From the NCBI RefSeq assembly GCF_036997615.1, contig NZ_JAWLQA010000015.1: 64,000 nucleotides of DNA. One strand, given 5' to 3'. Both the position numbers and the translations under genes were made by a program. Source of the DNA: Brachyspira sp949287565 (GTDB lineage Bacteria; Spirochaetota; Brachyspiria; Brachyspirales; Brachyspiraceae). The notes beneath the pieces were generated by a model that searched no databases, was not told the origin of the DNA, and was given only the letters and a program-made list of their open reading frames with translations. Below, in pieces: positions 1 through 7,945 of this stretch (position 1 is its first letter; the number at the start of each line of letters is the position of its first letter).

Positions 1-267
1 TGCAGAAATAGTAGTTGTTAAATCTACATTTCCAGTACTGCCAGAAAGTATGTTGCCCCAAAGAGTTGAAGCAGCCTGAGATCTGAAACCGAAAGTACCT
101 TTAATAGTACCGTTGCCTAAAACGAATCCTAATTGATCCATTCTAGCTCTGAATTGGTTGCCATGTACTAAGAAATCGATCCAAGAATCTCTGTCACCGT
201 ACATACCGAAAGCAGATGCACTAGCTATAGTTAATAAAGCCATAGCTGTCAATAAAACTTTTTTCAT
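1..267 (-). CDS. Variable surface protein (Vsp family), 3' end beyond window
   Basis: The first 89 codons of a vsp gene read leftward out of the window. The ATG is at 267, preceded on the minus strand by an AGGAG ribosome-binding site. Residues 1-19 form a signal peptide (Lys-Lys, hydrophobic stretch, Ala-x-Ala), followed by the FGMYGDRDSWIDFL block and the GNQFRARMDQLGF block that also begin the two complete vsp genes to the right. The family is known in Brachyspira as abundant outer-membrane surface proteins thought to form beta-barrels. The 5' region is nearly identical to the gene at 2932-4110, so recent duplication or gene conversion is likely. An unusual cluster of hairpins lies upstream. 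Family assignment is firm; the individual paralogue cannot be named because most of the gene is missing. Confidence 0.88.
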   Translation of the reverse strand, partial: MKKVLLTAMALLTIASASAFGMYGDRDSWIDFLVHGNQFRARMDQLGFVLGNGTIKGTFGFRSQAASTLWGNILSGSTGNVDLTTTISA

Positions 268-334
268 TGTTTTTTCTCCTAAAATTTTTATATAGTTAAT
301 ACTCATTATGAGCAGTAACTTCAAAATAATTTTA

Positions 335-597
335 GGAAACAACAAAGATTTAGAGGATCTTTATTGTTTCCAAGGCGTTAGAACCTTTAAGCTTAATTCT
401 AACGGACTATAAAAAATCAGTGAGAATAATAAGATTTAGAGGATCTTTATTCTCCGTAAAAACAGTTAACTAATAGGAAAGTTATACTGTTTTTACTAGT
501 GTAGTAGTTTGGAATAATAAGGATTTAGAGGATCTTTATTGTTCCTAAACATTGGTTATAGACATTATAAGCAATCTTTTTTTTTTTAATGTCTATA
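335..597. repeat. Cluster of six inverted repeats upstream of vsp
   Basis: Three hairpins share the core GATTTAGAGGATC, with cores starting at 347, 433 and 522. Whole hairpins are 335-371 (15-bp arms, one mismatch), 422-453 (arms with a 2-nt bulge) and 511-545 (14-bp arms, two mismatches). The outer arms differ between copies (GGAAAC/GTTTCC, GAGAAT/ATTCTC, GGAA/TTCC) but stay complementary. Between and beside them lie unrelated inverted repeats at 376-404 (8-bp arms), 456-496 (11-bp perfect arms) and 557-597 (10-bp perfect arms). The cluster probably lies in or near the untranslated leader of the leftward vsp gene. A regulatory role is inference. Confidence 0.75.
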
Positions 598-840
598 TCG
601 TACCAACATTTTCATTCTAATAAATTTACATAAAAAAGTCAACACTAATAACCATAAATTTATAAATTTTTTAAAAAATTATAATTGAATTATATAAAAA
701 CAGTTGATTATTTCATTGGTAAAAGTTAGTTATAAAAATTGTTAGAGTATAGTAAATTCCAAAGTCATTTGCTATAGATTGAATATGGGCAATTTTTATT
801 AGTAATAATAAATAGTTAATTGAATTTTTTATAGTTTATT

Positions 841-985
841 TTTTATTATTGCAAGCGATAGACTTATTATATATAAAAAAATCTCGCTTTAAAATATCTA
901 TAAGCCGCTCGATTTTTTATTTATGCATTATTTATTTTATAAGTTATCAGCTTCTAATTTATCGATTTAAAAAAAGTTATAATAT
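841..985. repeat. Diverged GCTAGCGATAA-type hairpin repeat
   Basis: The sequence holds ATTGCAAGCGATAGACTT, CTCGCTTTAAAA and GTTATCAGCT in the same order as the better copies at 39245-39353, 39488-39596 and 59574-59736. It is the most diverged copy in the window. The stretch from 598 to 840 is plain AT-rich DNA in which I see no gene or other element. Confidence 0.45.
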
Positions 986-1047
986 AATTAACATGTTATT
1001 TGTAAAAACTAAGTGCAGCTAATTAGCTTATTGAAAAATAGAATAAC

Positions 1048-1083
1048 AACAAAAAAGGGACTGATTTATGCAATCAAGTCCCC
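1048..1083 (-). terminator. Rho-independent terminator of vsp gene at 1113
   Basis: On the minus strand a GGGACTTGAT/ATCAGTCCC stem (one bulged base, loop about 7) is followed directly by six T residues. It lies 30 bp past the stop codon of the vsp gene. Confidence 0.8.
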
Positions 1084-1112
1084 ATAAATTTTTTAATAAT
1101 TAATATTATTTA

Positions 1113-2216
1113 TTAAAATTCAGGCAAATACCAAGTTATACCTGTAGTAGTTTCAAAGTGTACAGGAACATTTGAGCCGTCACTATTAGAATTATTAACA
1201 TCCATTTCAAAGTACCATTCAAGATCTTGAACAGGAGTAATATAAAGTTCAGCATAAGCTCCCCAATATAGGCTATGCTCTACTATAGAATCAGCAGCAG
1301 TTTGTAATTTTCCGCCGTAAACAGCTGTATAACCTAAAGAAGGCTCAACATAAAGAGATACTATATCGCTGTTAGCAGTAATGCCTAATACAGCCTGAGC
1401 AGTTACATCATAAGGATTTTTCTCCCATTTAGCATCTTTATCAGCCCAAATAAGACTATCAGGTTTTTGATCAATAGCGTTATAAATAACATCGCCTGCT
1501 CTAACCATAGTACTTGTACCATGTAAAGCAGTATTATAAGCAACTTTAACAAAAGGATTTATAGTTACATTTCCAATAGCAGTGTTTAAGAAATAGAATC
1601 TAGCTTCAAAACCTACTGACTGAGCAAGAGCATCGCCGAAAGGAACAGGACCTTCTACTTTAAATTGTGATTGTCCATATTTAACATATAATCTTATAGC
1701 ATTGAAAGCATCTATTCCAGTGTAATATCTTATTTGAATATCAGTACTTACACCTAAATAGTTTTTTGCTGTAAACGCACCATTAAATGGATCATCAGAA
1801 ACAGCTATTTGTATAGGAACAGCTATTCTTAAGTTATTGTTTAAAGCATTGATCATAAGTACAGGAGTATGAACGCCTAATCTTTCATGAATATAAGTAT
1901 AGTTATAACCAACACCAATACCGAAAGGCTCAGAAGTATAGCCTATACCTGCAGAAATAGTAGTTGTTAAATCTACAGCTCCAGTACCGCCGGAAAGTAT
2001 GTTTCCCCAAGCAGTTGAAGCAGCCTGAGATCTGAAACCGAAAGTACCTTTAATGGTATTATTTCCTAAAACAAATCCTAATTGATCCATTCTAGCTCTG
2101 AATTGATTTCCGTCTGTAAGAAAGTCAATCCAATCATCTTGATCACCATACATACCAAATGCGGATACACTTGCCATAGTTAATAAAGCCATAGCTGTTA
2201 ATAAAATTTTTTTCAT
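1113..2216 (-). CDS. Variable surface protein (Vsp family)
   Basis: A complete 367-residue vsp paralogue. Residues 1-19 are a signal peptide ending in SVSA, followed by FGMYGDQDDWIDFLTDG. The first 130 residues and the last 60 (a region containing ITPVQDLEWYFEMDVNN and ending GITWYLPEF) are close to the neighbouring paralogue. The middle (about 140-280) differs and holds the length variation, as expected for surface-exposed loops of a barrel. Alternating aromatic and small residues and the terminal aromatic segment suggest an outer-membrane beta-barrel; the precise fold is inference. DNA at 1801-1949 is almost identical to 3695-3843 in the next gene, with an unbroken 89-bp identical stretch. 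The ribosome-binding site (GGAGAAAAACA before ATG) is good, and a terminator follows at 1048-1083. Confidence 0.9.
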   Translation of the reverse strand: MKKILLTAMALLTMASVSAFGMYGDQDDWIDFLTDGNQFRARMDQLGFVLGNNTIKGTFGFRSQAASTAWGNILSGGTGAVDLTTTISAGIGYTSEPFGIGVGYNYTYIHERLGVHTPVLMINALNNNLRIAVPIQIAVSDDPFNGAFTAKNYLGVSTDIQIRYYTGIDAFNAIRLYVKYGQSQFKVEGPVPFGDALAQSVGFEARFYFLNTAIGNVTINPFVKVAYNTALHGTSTMVRAGDVIYNAIDQKPDSLIWADKDAKWEKNPYDVTAQAVLGITANSDIVSLYVEPSLGYTAVYGGKLQTAADSIVEHSLYWGAYAELYITPVQDLEWYFEMDVNNSNSDGSNVPVHFETTTGITWYLPEF

Positions 2217-2334
2217 TGTTTTTCTCCAATTTATCTTTTATAAAATATTGCCTGCCATTATACAATAAAATTACAGAATGTAAATATATGTAAATTTCAA
2301 ATTAAAATATATTTGTATTGTTTGATTGTATCTA

Positions 2335-2456
2335 TGTTGAAATTTTATATTTAATATGATTTTATATTAATAGAAAATTACATAATATATATGGAAGAAA
2401 ATCATTAAAGTATACATTTTTTGTAGTTTAAATTATAATTCCAACTTCTTCATTAA
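2335..2456. repeat. 122-bp direct repeat, copy 1
   Basis: This block from TGTTGAAATTTTATATTT to AACTTCTTCATTAA recurs at 2697-2818 with about one mismatch. It is non-coding and flanks a small element with degenerate terminal inverted repeats. The 2217-2334 stretch next to it is AT-rich with no recognisable feature apart from the vsp 5' end. Confidence 0.88.
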
Positions 2457-2696
2457 TTGTATACTGAAAATTTTTAACTTTGTCAACTATTCGCTTACGC
2501 TTCGCGGAGGCATTCCGCACGGTACTGCAAATTATTATGGATAAACTATACGTGCGGCTGATTACTTATTATTACACAAAAAATATAGTCTATATTACTT
2601 ATGAAACATATTTTGTATTTTATATCATTAATAAATTAAAATTAGATTTATAAATAACTCACAATTGACAAAATATAATTGTTTAGGTATATACTG
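2457..2696. mobile_element. Small non-coding element with CCGCACG hairpin, between 122-bp repeats
   Basis: The right end (2667-2696) reads TTGACAAAATATAATTG then TTTAGGTATATACTG. This is the terminal sequence also found at 14092-14116 and, inverted, at 13782-13806 and 20658-20682. The left end (about 2460-2487, TATACTG to CTTTGTCAA) is a degenerate inverted version. Inside are TACGCTTCGCGG and a CCGCACG/CGTGCGG hairpin (2515-2553) shared with the array at 29.5 kb. No reading frame is present. It looks like a miniature, non-autonomous mobile element. Confidence 0.6.
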
Positions 2697-2818
2697 TGTT
2701 GAAATTTTATATTTAATATGATTTTACATTAATAGAAAATTACATAATATATATGGAAGAAAATCATTAAAGTATACATTTTTTGTAGTTTAAATTATAA
2801 TTCCAACTTCTTCATTAA
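2697..2818. repeat. 122-bp direct repeat, copy 2
   Basis: Second copy of the block at 2335-2456, offset by 362 bp, differing at TTACATT versus TTATATT. The duplication together with the intervening element fills most of the space between two vsp genes and gives homology for recombination there. Confidence 0.88.
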
Positions 2819-2871
2819 GTGTATATTAGTGTATATTTTTAAACATTATAAAAGTAAGTTTGTCATTTTAT

Positions 2872-2905
2872 AAAAAAGAGGCCGACTCTATTAAAGCCAG
2901 CCCCT
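2872..2905 (-). terminator. Terminator of vsp gene at 2932
   Basis: On the minus strand AGGGGCTGGCT pairs with AGTCGGCCTCT (11 bp including wobbles, loop of 7) and is followed by TTTTTT. It begins 27 bp past the vsp stop codon. Confidence 0.75.
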
Positions 2906-2931
2906 ATAATTCTCTAATTAACAGAAATTAA

Positions 2932-4110
2932 TTACTGAGCACCGTCAAAAGCAGGTAAGTACCAAGTTATACCTGTAGAAGTTGCGAAATTAACAGGAAC
3001 ATTATTGTATGTGTAACCAGTTCTAGGAGTGTTATTATTAACATCCATCTCGAAGTACCATTCTAAGTCTTTAACAGGAGTAATATAAAGTTCTGCATAA
3101 GCTCCCCAAGCCAATTTATGAGATACTTTAGGATCAGGATTATAAACAAGACCTTTTTCTTTTCCACCATAAGAAGCAGTATAACCTAAAGAAGGCTCAA
3201 CATATAAAGTAACTATATCGCTGTTAGCAGTGATGCCTAATACAGCAGCAGCAGTTACAACATAAGGGTTTTTCTCCCATTCTTCTTTGGTAGTACCAGA
3301 ATTGATTGCGAAAGGCATAGTAAATGAATTTATAACAGAGTTAGCAGCTTCTCCAGCTCTTACAGTTGTAGCATTTCCAACTAAAGCAGTATCAAATTCA
3401 ACTTTTAAATAAGGATTAACAGTAACATTTCCTACTTGAGTATTTAAGAAATAGAATCTTGCTTGGAAACCTACTGACTGAGCAAAATATTCACTACTAG
3501 TACCTTCTCTATTTTTAAATCCAGCTTGTCCGTATCTGAAATATACTCTTATAGCATTGAAAGCATCTATTCCAGTATAGTATCTTATTTGAACATCAGT
3601 ACTTACACCCACATAATCTTTAACTGGGTTATTATACTGTGCTGGTCCTGGGACAGTATTTGCACCTTGAGCAATATTGAAAGGATTATCAGAAACAGCT
3701 ATTTGTATAGGAACAGCTATTCTTAAATTGTTATTTAAAGCATTGATCATAAGAACAGGAGTATGAACGCCTAATCTTTCATGAATATAAGTATAGTTAT
3801 AACCAACACCAATACCGAAAGGCTCAGAAGTATAGCCTATACCAGCAGAAATAGTAGCTGTTAAATCTACATTTCCAGTACTACCGGCAAGTATGTTGCC
3901 TAAGTAAGTTGTTGCAGCCTGAGATCTGAAACCGAAAGTACCTTTAATAGTACCATTGCCTAAAGTGAATCCTAATTGATCCATTCTAGCTCTGAATTGG
4001 TTGCCATGTACTAAGAAATCGATCCATGAATCTCTGTCGCCGTACATACCGAATGCTGATGCACTTGCTATGGTTAATAGAGCCATAGCTGTCAATAAAA
4101 CTTTTTTCAT
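2932..4110 (-). CDS. Variable surface protein (Vsp family)
   Basis: A complete 392-residue vsp paralogue with signal peptide (residues 1-19, SASA end) and FGMYGDRDSWIDFLVHG next to it. It shares the amino-terminal 130 residues and the carboxy-terminal block (ITPVKDLEWYFEMDVNN) with the gene at 1113. It carries longer inserts around residues 140-170 (Gly/Pro/Asn-rich) and 240-260, the likely exposed loops. The 5' end is nearly identical to the partial gene at 1-267. A 12-bp perfect inverted repeat and one copy of the ATAAAGATCCTCTA motif lie upstream. Function is outer-membrane surface display with likely antigenic variation, from knowledge of the family; whether this copy is expressed cannot be seen. 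Confidence 0.9.
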   Translation of the reverse strand: MKKVLLTAMALLTIASASAFGMYGDRDSWIDFLVHGNQFRARMDQLGFTLGNGTIKGTFGFRSQAATTYLGNILAGSTGNVDLTATISAGIGYTSEPFGIGVGYNYTYIHERLGVHTPVLMINALNNNLRIAVPIQIAVSDNPFNIAQGANTVPGPAQYNNPVKDYVGVSTDVQIRYYTGIDAFNAIRVYFRYGQAGFKNREGTSSEYFAQSVGFQARFYFLNTQVGNVTVNPYLKVEFDTALVGNATTVRAGEAANSVINSFTMPFAINSGTTKEEWEKNPYVVTAAAVLGITANSDIVTLYVEPSLGYTASYGGKEKGLVYNPDPKVSHKLAWGAYAELYITPVKDLEWYFEMDVNNNTPRTGYTYNNVPVNFATSTGITWYLPAFDGAQ

Positions 4111-4145
4111 TGTTTTTCTCCTAAATTTTTTATAGTCTTTTGACA

Positions 4146-4198
4146 GTGTCTATTGAGAGATTGCTTAAAAACTCAATAGACACCATAAAGATCCTCTA
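4146..4198 (-). promoter_or_regulatory. Leader hairpin and conserved ATAAAGATCCTCTA motif upstream of vsp
   Basis: GTGTCTATTGAG (4146-4157) and CTCAATAGACAC (4172-4183) form perfect 12-bp arms with a 14-bp loop, 36 bp upstream of the vsp start. Directly beyond it, 4185-4198 is ATAAAGATCCTCTA, the same core found in the three hairpins at 335-545 but in the opposite orientation to its gene. The rest of 4111-4449 is AT-rich with no other recognised feature. Confidence 0.55.
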
Positions 4199-4449
4199 TA
4201 ATTCATTATAGGAAAAAGTTATAAAATGTCAATACATATAAAGAGAATTATATAAAAAAATAATCATACAAGTACATATTTACATAGTTTTTTAGTAAAA
4301 AATTATAAATTTTCTTAAAATTATATAATTATAATTTTTATGAATTTATGAATTTTATTAAGTATATATTTTAAGTAGGCTTTATATATTGTTTGATTAG
4401 ATTAATGATATTATAAGTTATATCATAATACATATATATTTTTTATAAT

Positions 4450-4474
4450 AAAAAAGGGAGCTTTAAAAGCCCCC
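4450..4474 (-). terminator. Terminator of the vsp pseudogene
   Basis: On the minus strand GGGGGCTTT and AAAGCTCCC form a 9-bp stem with a minimal loop, followed by a TTTTTT run. It shows that the remnant at 4513-4921 kept its original 3' boundary. Confidence 0.78.
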
Positions 4475-4512
4475 TCGTATTAAAAATCAGTTATTTCTGA
4501 TTTAATTACTTA

Positions 4513-4921
4513 TTATTGTAAAGCAGGTAAATACCAAGTTATACCAGTATTAGCTCCGAATACAACAGGTACTCCATTACCAGTTGGGTTTCCTTGAAGT
4601 TTAGGTACTCCGTTATTAACATCCATTTCAAAGTACCATTCAAGATCCTAAACAGGTCTTATATAAATTTCTCCGTAAGCCTGCCAGTATAAGCTATGAT
4701 GTATTTAAGATGCTTCCGTTAATAAGAGTATTAGCTTTAAAACCGAAAGTACCTTTAATAGTGCCGTTACCTAGAGTGAAACCTAATTGGTTCATTCTAG
4801 CTCTTAACTGGTTGCCATGTATGAGGAAAAACAGCCAAGTATTATCTGCACCATACATACCAAACACTGATCCGCTAGCTATTGTTAAAATAGCCATCAC
4901 CGTTAATAAAAACTTTTTCAT
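4513..4921 (-). pseudogene. Decayed vsp gene: internal deletion, frameshift and stop
   Basis: The first 70 codons (4921 leftward) encode a normal Vsp signal peptide, FGMYGADNTWLFFL and GNGTIKGTFGF. After codon 75 (ending NGSILNTS, stop) the reading frame shifts. The downstream sequence, read in another frame, encodes the Vsp carboxy-terminus: HHSLYWQAYGEIYIRPV, then TAG where relatives have Gln or Lys, then DLEWYFEMDVNNG and a GITWYLPALQ end. Relative to the neighbours roughly 230 internal codons are missing. The ribosome-binding site (AGGAG) and terminator remain. It could act only as a silent donor of 5' or 3' vsp sequence; that role is inference. Confidence 0.88.
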
Positions 4922-5245
4922 TTTTATTTTCTCCTAAATTTTTATATATAAATATTATTATATTAAAATTTTTTTTTAAAATTCTATAAAAAATACAAAA
5001 ATTTTTATATTTTGACAATAATATCTATTTTTTTACAATAAAAATTATTTTTAATATTTAATTTATACCATAGTTATTTCAATATATGTATTAAAATATA
5101 GTTATAGTATATAGTTTTTTATATTAAAATATGAAATAATAAAATATAAATATATATTAAAATTTATTTGATATTGCAATGTCTATTTTTGTGAAATATA
5201 ATATTGTTAATAGTATTATTTTTTATTATTACTGTAAAATTAAAA
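4922..5245. other. AT-rich intergenic region, nothing recognised
   Basis: More than 300 bases of about 90 percent A+T between the vsp remnant and the ATPase gene. Apart from the ribosome-binding site of the remnant I see no gene, hairpin element or repeat here. Confidence 0.6.
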
Positions 5246-6370
5246 CTATTTAATGAGATTTCTGCTTTCATAATACTCTTTCCAGCGTTTGCCTAATTTT
5301 TCAGCTTTTATTTTTACAGAGTTATTGAAATAGTTCTTTAATTTTGGTAAATCATCTTTATTTTCTTTAGCAACGCTTCCTATTAAGTTACCTACAACAG
5401 TATCCATTTTGATATTTTTGTCGCCGTAATAATAAGAATGAAGTGCTGACTGATAATAAACTGACACAGCTTCGGCGGTGCTCATAACGGAGTTTAATTC
5501 CTGTATTTTAGCATTTTCAAAGCTCTTTCCGCTTCTAAGTTCATTAAATGTAGTTGCTAGTATATCTACAACATCATAATCTATATCAATATCTATATCA
5601 GAAAGCTCTAATAATGTTTGGCATTGATTAGTTATTATTTCGCCTTCAAGTTTAGGGTTTTTTATAGGCTCAACCGTTTCAAAATTGAATCTTCTTTTTA
5701 AGGCACTGCTCATCTCATTGATACCCTTATCTCTAGTATTTGCAGTGGCTATGATATTAAATCCGGCATTTGCAAATAGTACTCTGTTCTGCTCTGGAAT
5801 ATTCATAATTTTATCGCTCAATATACTTATAAGCGAGTCCTGTATTTCAAGAGGGCATCTTGTTATCTCTTCAAATCTTGTTATTATCCCTTCATTCATA
5901 CCTATATAAACAGGTGAGGGTATAAGAGCTTCTTCTACAGGGCCTTTTGCAAAAAGCATAGCATAATTCCAAGAGTATTTTATATTATCTTCATTAGTTC
6001 CTGCTGTTCCCTGTATAGTTACTGTACTGTTTCCGCTTATAGCTGCTGATAATAATTCGCTTAGCATAGTTTTAGCGGTTCCCGGTTCTCCTACAAGCAT
6101 TAATCCTCTGTTTCCTGCTAATGTTATTATTGCTCTTTCTACTAAGGCATCATCTCCGTAGAATTTTCTTTTTATTTCTACACCGCTTTTTAATTTTTTA
6201 CCCAATATAAAATCTCTCACAGCCTGAGGGGATAAGTTCCAATTTTTTGGCTTACTATTTTTATCCTCATTTTTTAAGGCTTCTAATTCCTCTTTATAAA
6301 GTTCTTCCATTAAAGGTTTTTGATGTATTTTTTCTTCATTATTATTAATATTATCTTTTTTCATTGCCAT
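5246..6370 (-). CDS. MoxR-type AAA+ ATPase
   Basis: A 374-residue cytoplasmic AAA+ ATPase. Visible motifs are Walker A GEPGTAKT (residues 94-101), a Walker B segment IITRFEE (162-168), sensor 1 ATANTRD (208-213) and an arginine-finger segment ALKRRF (223-228). The layout and the FEEITR variant fit the MoxR/AAA_5 group, whose members remodel or activate partner proteins. The first ATG has GGAG seven bases upstream. MoxR ATPases usually sit beside a von Willebrand A-domain partner. Here the next gene is an unrelated EamA transporter and no VWA gene is in the window, so the substrate is unknown. The first 45 residues are charged and poorly conserved. Confidence 0.82.
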   Translation of the reverse strand: MAMKKDNINNNEEKIHQKPLMEELYKEELEALKNEDKNSKPKNWNLSPQAVRDFILGKKLKSGVEIKRKFYGDDALVERAIITLAGNRGLMLVGEPGTAKTMLSELLSAAISGNSTVTIQGTAGTNEDNIKYSWNYAMLFAKGPVEEALIPSPVYIGMNEGIITRFEEITRCPLEIQDSLISILSDKIMNIPEQNRVLFANAGFNIIATANTRDKGINEMSSALKRRFNFETVEPIKNPKLEGEIITNQCQTLLELSDIDIDIDYDVVDILATTFNELRSGKSFENAKIQELNSVMSTAEAVSVYYQSALHSYYYGDKNIKMDTVVGNLIGSVAKENKDDLPKLKNYFNNSVKIKAEKLGKRWKEYYESRNLIK

Positions 6371-6405
6371 AAAAAACTCCGTTATTAAATATCTAAATCA
6401 AAAAT

Positions 6406-7275
6406 TTACTGGGAAATAGTTTTTCTTTTTTCCCATAAAAATAAACCTATACCTATTAATATAACAGCTATTCCTATAAACTGCTTAAAACTGATACTTT
6501 CATGCAGTATAAAATATCCTAATATACAAGTTCCTACAGCTTCGCCTAATATAGTCATAGATATTATAGTTGCTGAGAAATATTTTAAAAGCCAAGTAAA
6601 TATTACCTGTCCTAGCATTGTAGATATGAATGTAATGCCTAATATATTAATCCAAGTATTTAATGAGTATCCTATAAAAGGTATTTTCATTATATATGAT
6701 AAAATTCCTAAGAATATAAATGCACTAAAATAAGTTAAGCTAATCCAAGTTAAAGCTGATAATCTTTTTCTAGTATATTGTCCTATGATAAAGTATGTGC
6801 TTATAAGTCCTGCCGATATAAAAGCTATAAAATCTCCAAGCAATGCTTTTGAGCTTATTTGAAAATCTCCCCATCCTATTATTACAGAACCCATAACTGC
6901 TATAACAAATCCCAAAATGGCTAATTTAGAATACTCTTCTTTAAAAAAGAAATGTCCTGCTACGAATGCGAATAATGGCTGCAATGTTACTATCACTGTA
7001 GAGCTTGCGACAGATGTAAGGCTTAATGATTGAAACCATAGAAAGTAATGAAGTGCCAGAGAAAGTCCTGATATTATAGAAAGTATTATTTCCTTCCTAC
7101 TAATAGATAAAAGTTCTTCTCTTGAAGATTTTTTTGATATGGTTATAACTGATATAAAACAAAATGATATAAATATTCTATAAAATGCTATTATAGATGA
7201 TGGGGCATTAGCCAGTTTAACGAATATCGCCGAAGCGGATAATGCCATGACACCTATCAATAAAAATATAGCCAT
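6406..7275 (-). CDS. EamA/DMT-family transporter
   Basis: A 289-residue integral membrane protein with about ten hydrophobic segments arranged as two repeats of five, the layout of the EamA domain in the drug/metabolite transporter superfamily. The start (MAIFLLIGVMALSASAIFVK with LANAPSSIIAFYR following) is typical of the first repeat, and LGEAVGTCILGYFILHESIS is typical of the second. Members export or import small metabolites; the substrate cannot be read from sequence. It ends in a short basic tail. It lies 35 bp upstream of the MoxR-type gene in the same direction, so the two may be co-transcribed, although the functions are not obviously related. Confidence 0.85.
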   Translation of the reverse strand: MAIFLLIGVMALSASAIFVKLANAPSSIIAFYRIFISFCFISVITISKKSSREELLSISRKEIILSIISGLSLALHYFLWFQSLSLTSVASSTVIVTLQPLFAFVAGHFFFKEEYSKLAILGFVIAVMGSVIIGWGDFQISSKALLGDFIAFISAGLISTYFIIGQYTRKRLSALTWISLTYFSAFIFLGILSYIMKIPFIGYSLNTWINILGITFISTMLGQVIFTWLLKYFSATIISMTILGEAVGTCILGYFILHESISFKQFIGIAVILIGIGLFLWEKRKTISQ

Positions 7276-7376
7276 AAAAATTAAACCTTAAATTAATTAC
7301 AATATAATATATTAAAAAAATACTATTGCAAGATAAAAACTTCCAAACTTGTTAATTTAAAGATTTTTCTCTAAAT

Positions 7377-7686
7377 CCCGCCCTTTAGGTCTTCTGCCTA
7401 CATTTCAAATTAGAGCTTATTTATATATTTTGCTTCATTTGAAAAAAAGGATGCCCGCCCAAGTTTTGATTAGATTTTGAACCTCTTCAACGCACGGTGA
7501 ACGGGCTCTTATTTATTGTTTAAATTATAATTCAAAATGATCTTGTATTGAAAATTTTGTTCTGCGTGCGTTTAGGAAGTATCAAATTTAAATAAAACTT
7601 GGGTGGGTGCCTTAATTTCTAATTAGATAACTAAAGAAGAGAAAAACAGAAATTTCAAAATAAAATAATAAGTAATAAAGGGCGGG
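7377..7686. mobile_element. 310-bp long inverted-repeat element (CCCGCCC family), full copy
   Basis: The element begins CCCGCCCTTTA and ends TAAAGGGCGGG. Nested inside are GCCCGCCCAAGTTTTG against AAACTTGGGTGGGTGCC, and an AACGCACG/CGTGCGTT pair near the centre, so it could fold into one long hairpin. The copy at 39814-40122 has the same architecture and nearly the same length, and truncated copies lie at 21074 and 43331. There is no reading frame. This looks like a MITE-like or palindromic intergenic element. The 7276-7376 stretch beside it holds nothing recognisable. Confidence 0.78.
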
Positions 7687-7796
7687 CAGATGTAAATTAT
7701 TATCCTCTATAATATAAAAATATAAAATATTATATAGTATTAGTAAAATATATTTTATCTATAATATAAATTATTAATTTTTGTACAATAATAAGT

Positions 7797-7896
7797 AATC
7801 AGCCGCACATATAGTGGGTGTTTAATAATATGAAGCATTTCCGTGCGGGAAGGTGCCGCGGCTAGCGGTTGACAAAAGTTCAATTTTTCAGTATAT
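7797..7896. repeat. CCGCAC/GTGCGG hairpin with TTGACAAA end
   Basis: AATAAGTAATCAGCCGCAC to CCGTGCGG is the inverted form of the short hairpin at 2515-2553 and 29485-29530. It is followed by TTGACAAAAGTTC and TTTTTCAGTATA, an end sequence related to those of the small elements at 2.5, 13.8 and 20.7 kb. It is probably the remains of such an element, lying just upstream of the DUF3108 gene and possibly supplying its promoter region. Confidence 0.5.
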
Positions 7897-7945
7897 ATAA
7901 TATATGTAAGAATTTAATATTTTAATAAAGGAGATTATTTGTATT

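Noticed and set aside
335..545. Three regularly spaced palindromic repeats resembling a short CRISPR
   Set aside because: The intervening sequence is itself structured, the arms covary between copies and only three exist; a leader-type hairpin cluster fits better.
3526..3726. Plus-strand ORF inside the vsp gene at 2932
   Set aside because: A shadow of the real coding strand, with Ile/Ser/Tyr-rich composition and no start signal.
4710..4937. Plus-strand 75-codon ORF opposite the vsp remnant
   Set aside because: It is the reverse strand of the conserved vsp 5' end and ends in the ribosome-binding region.
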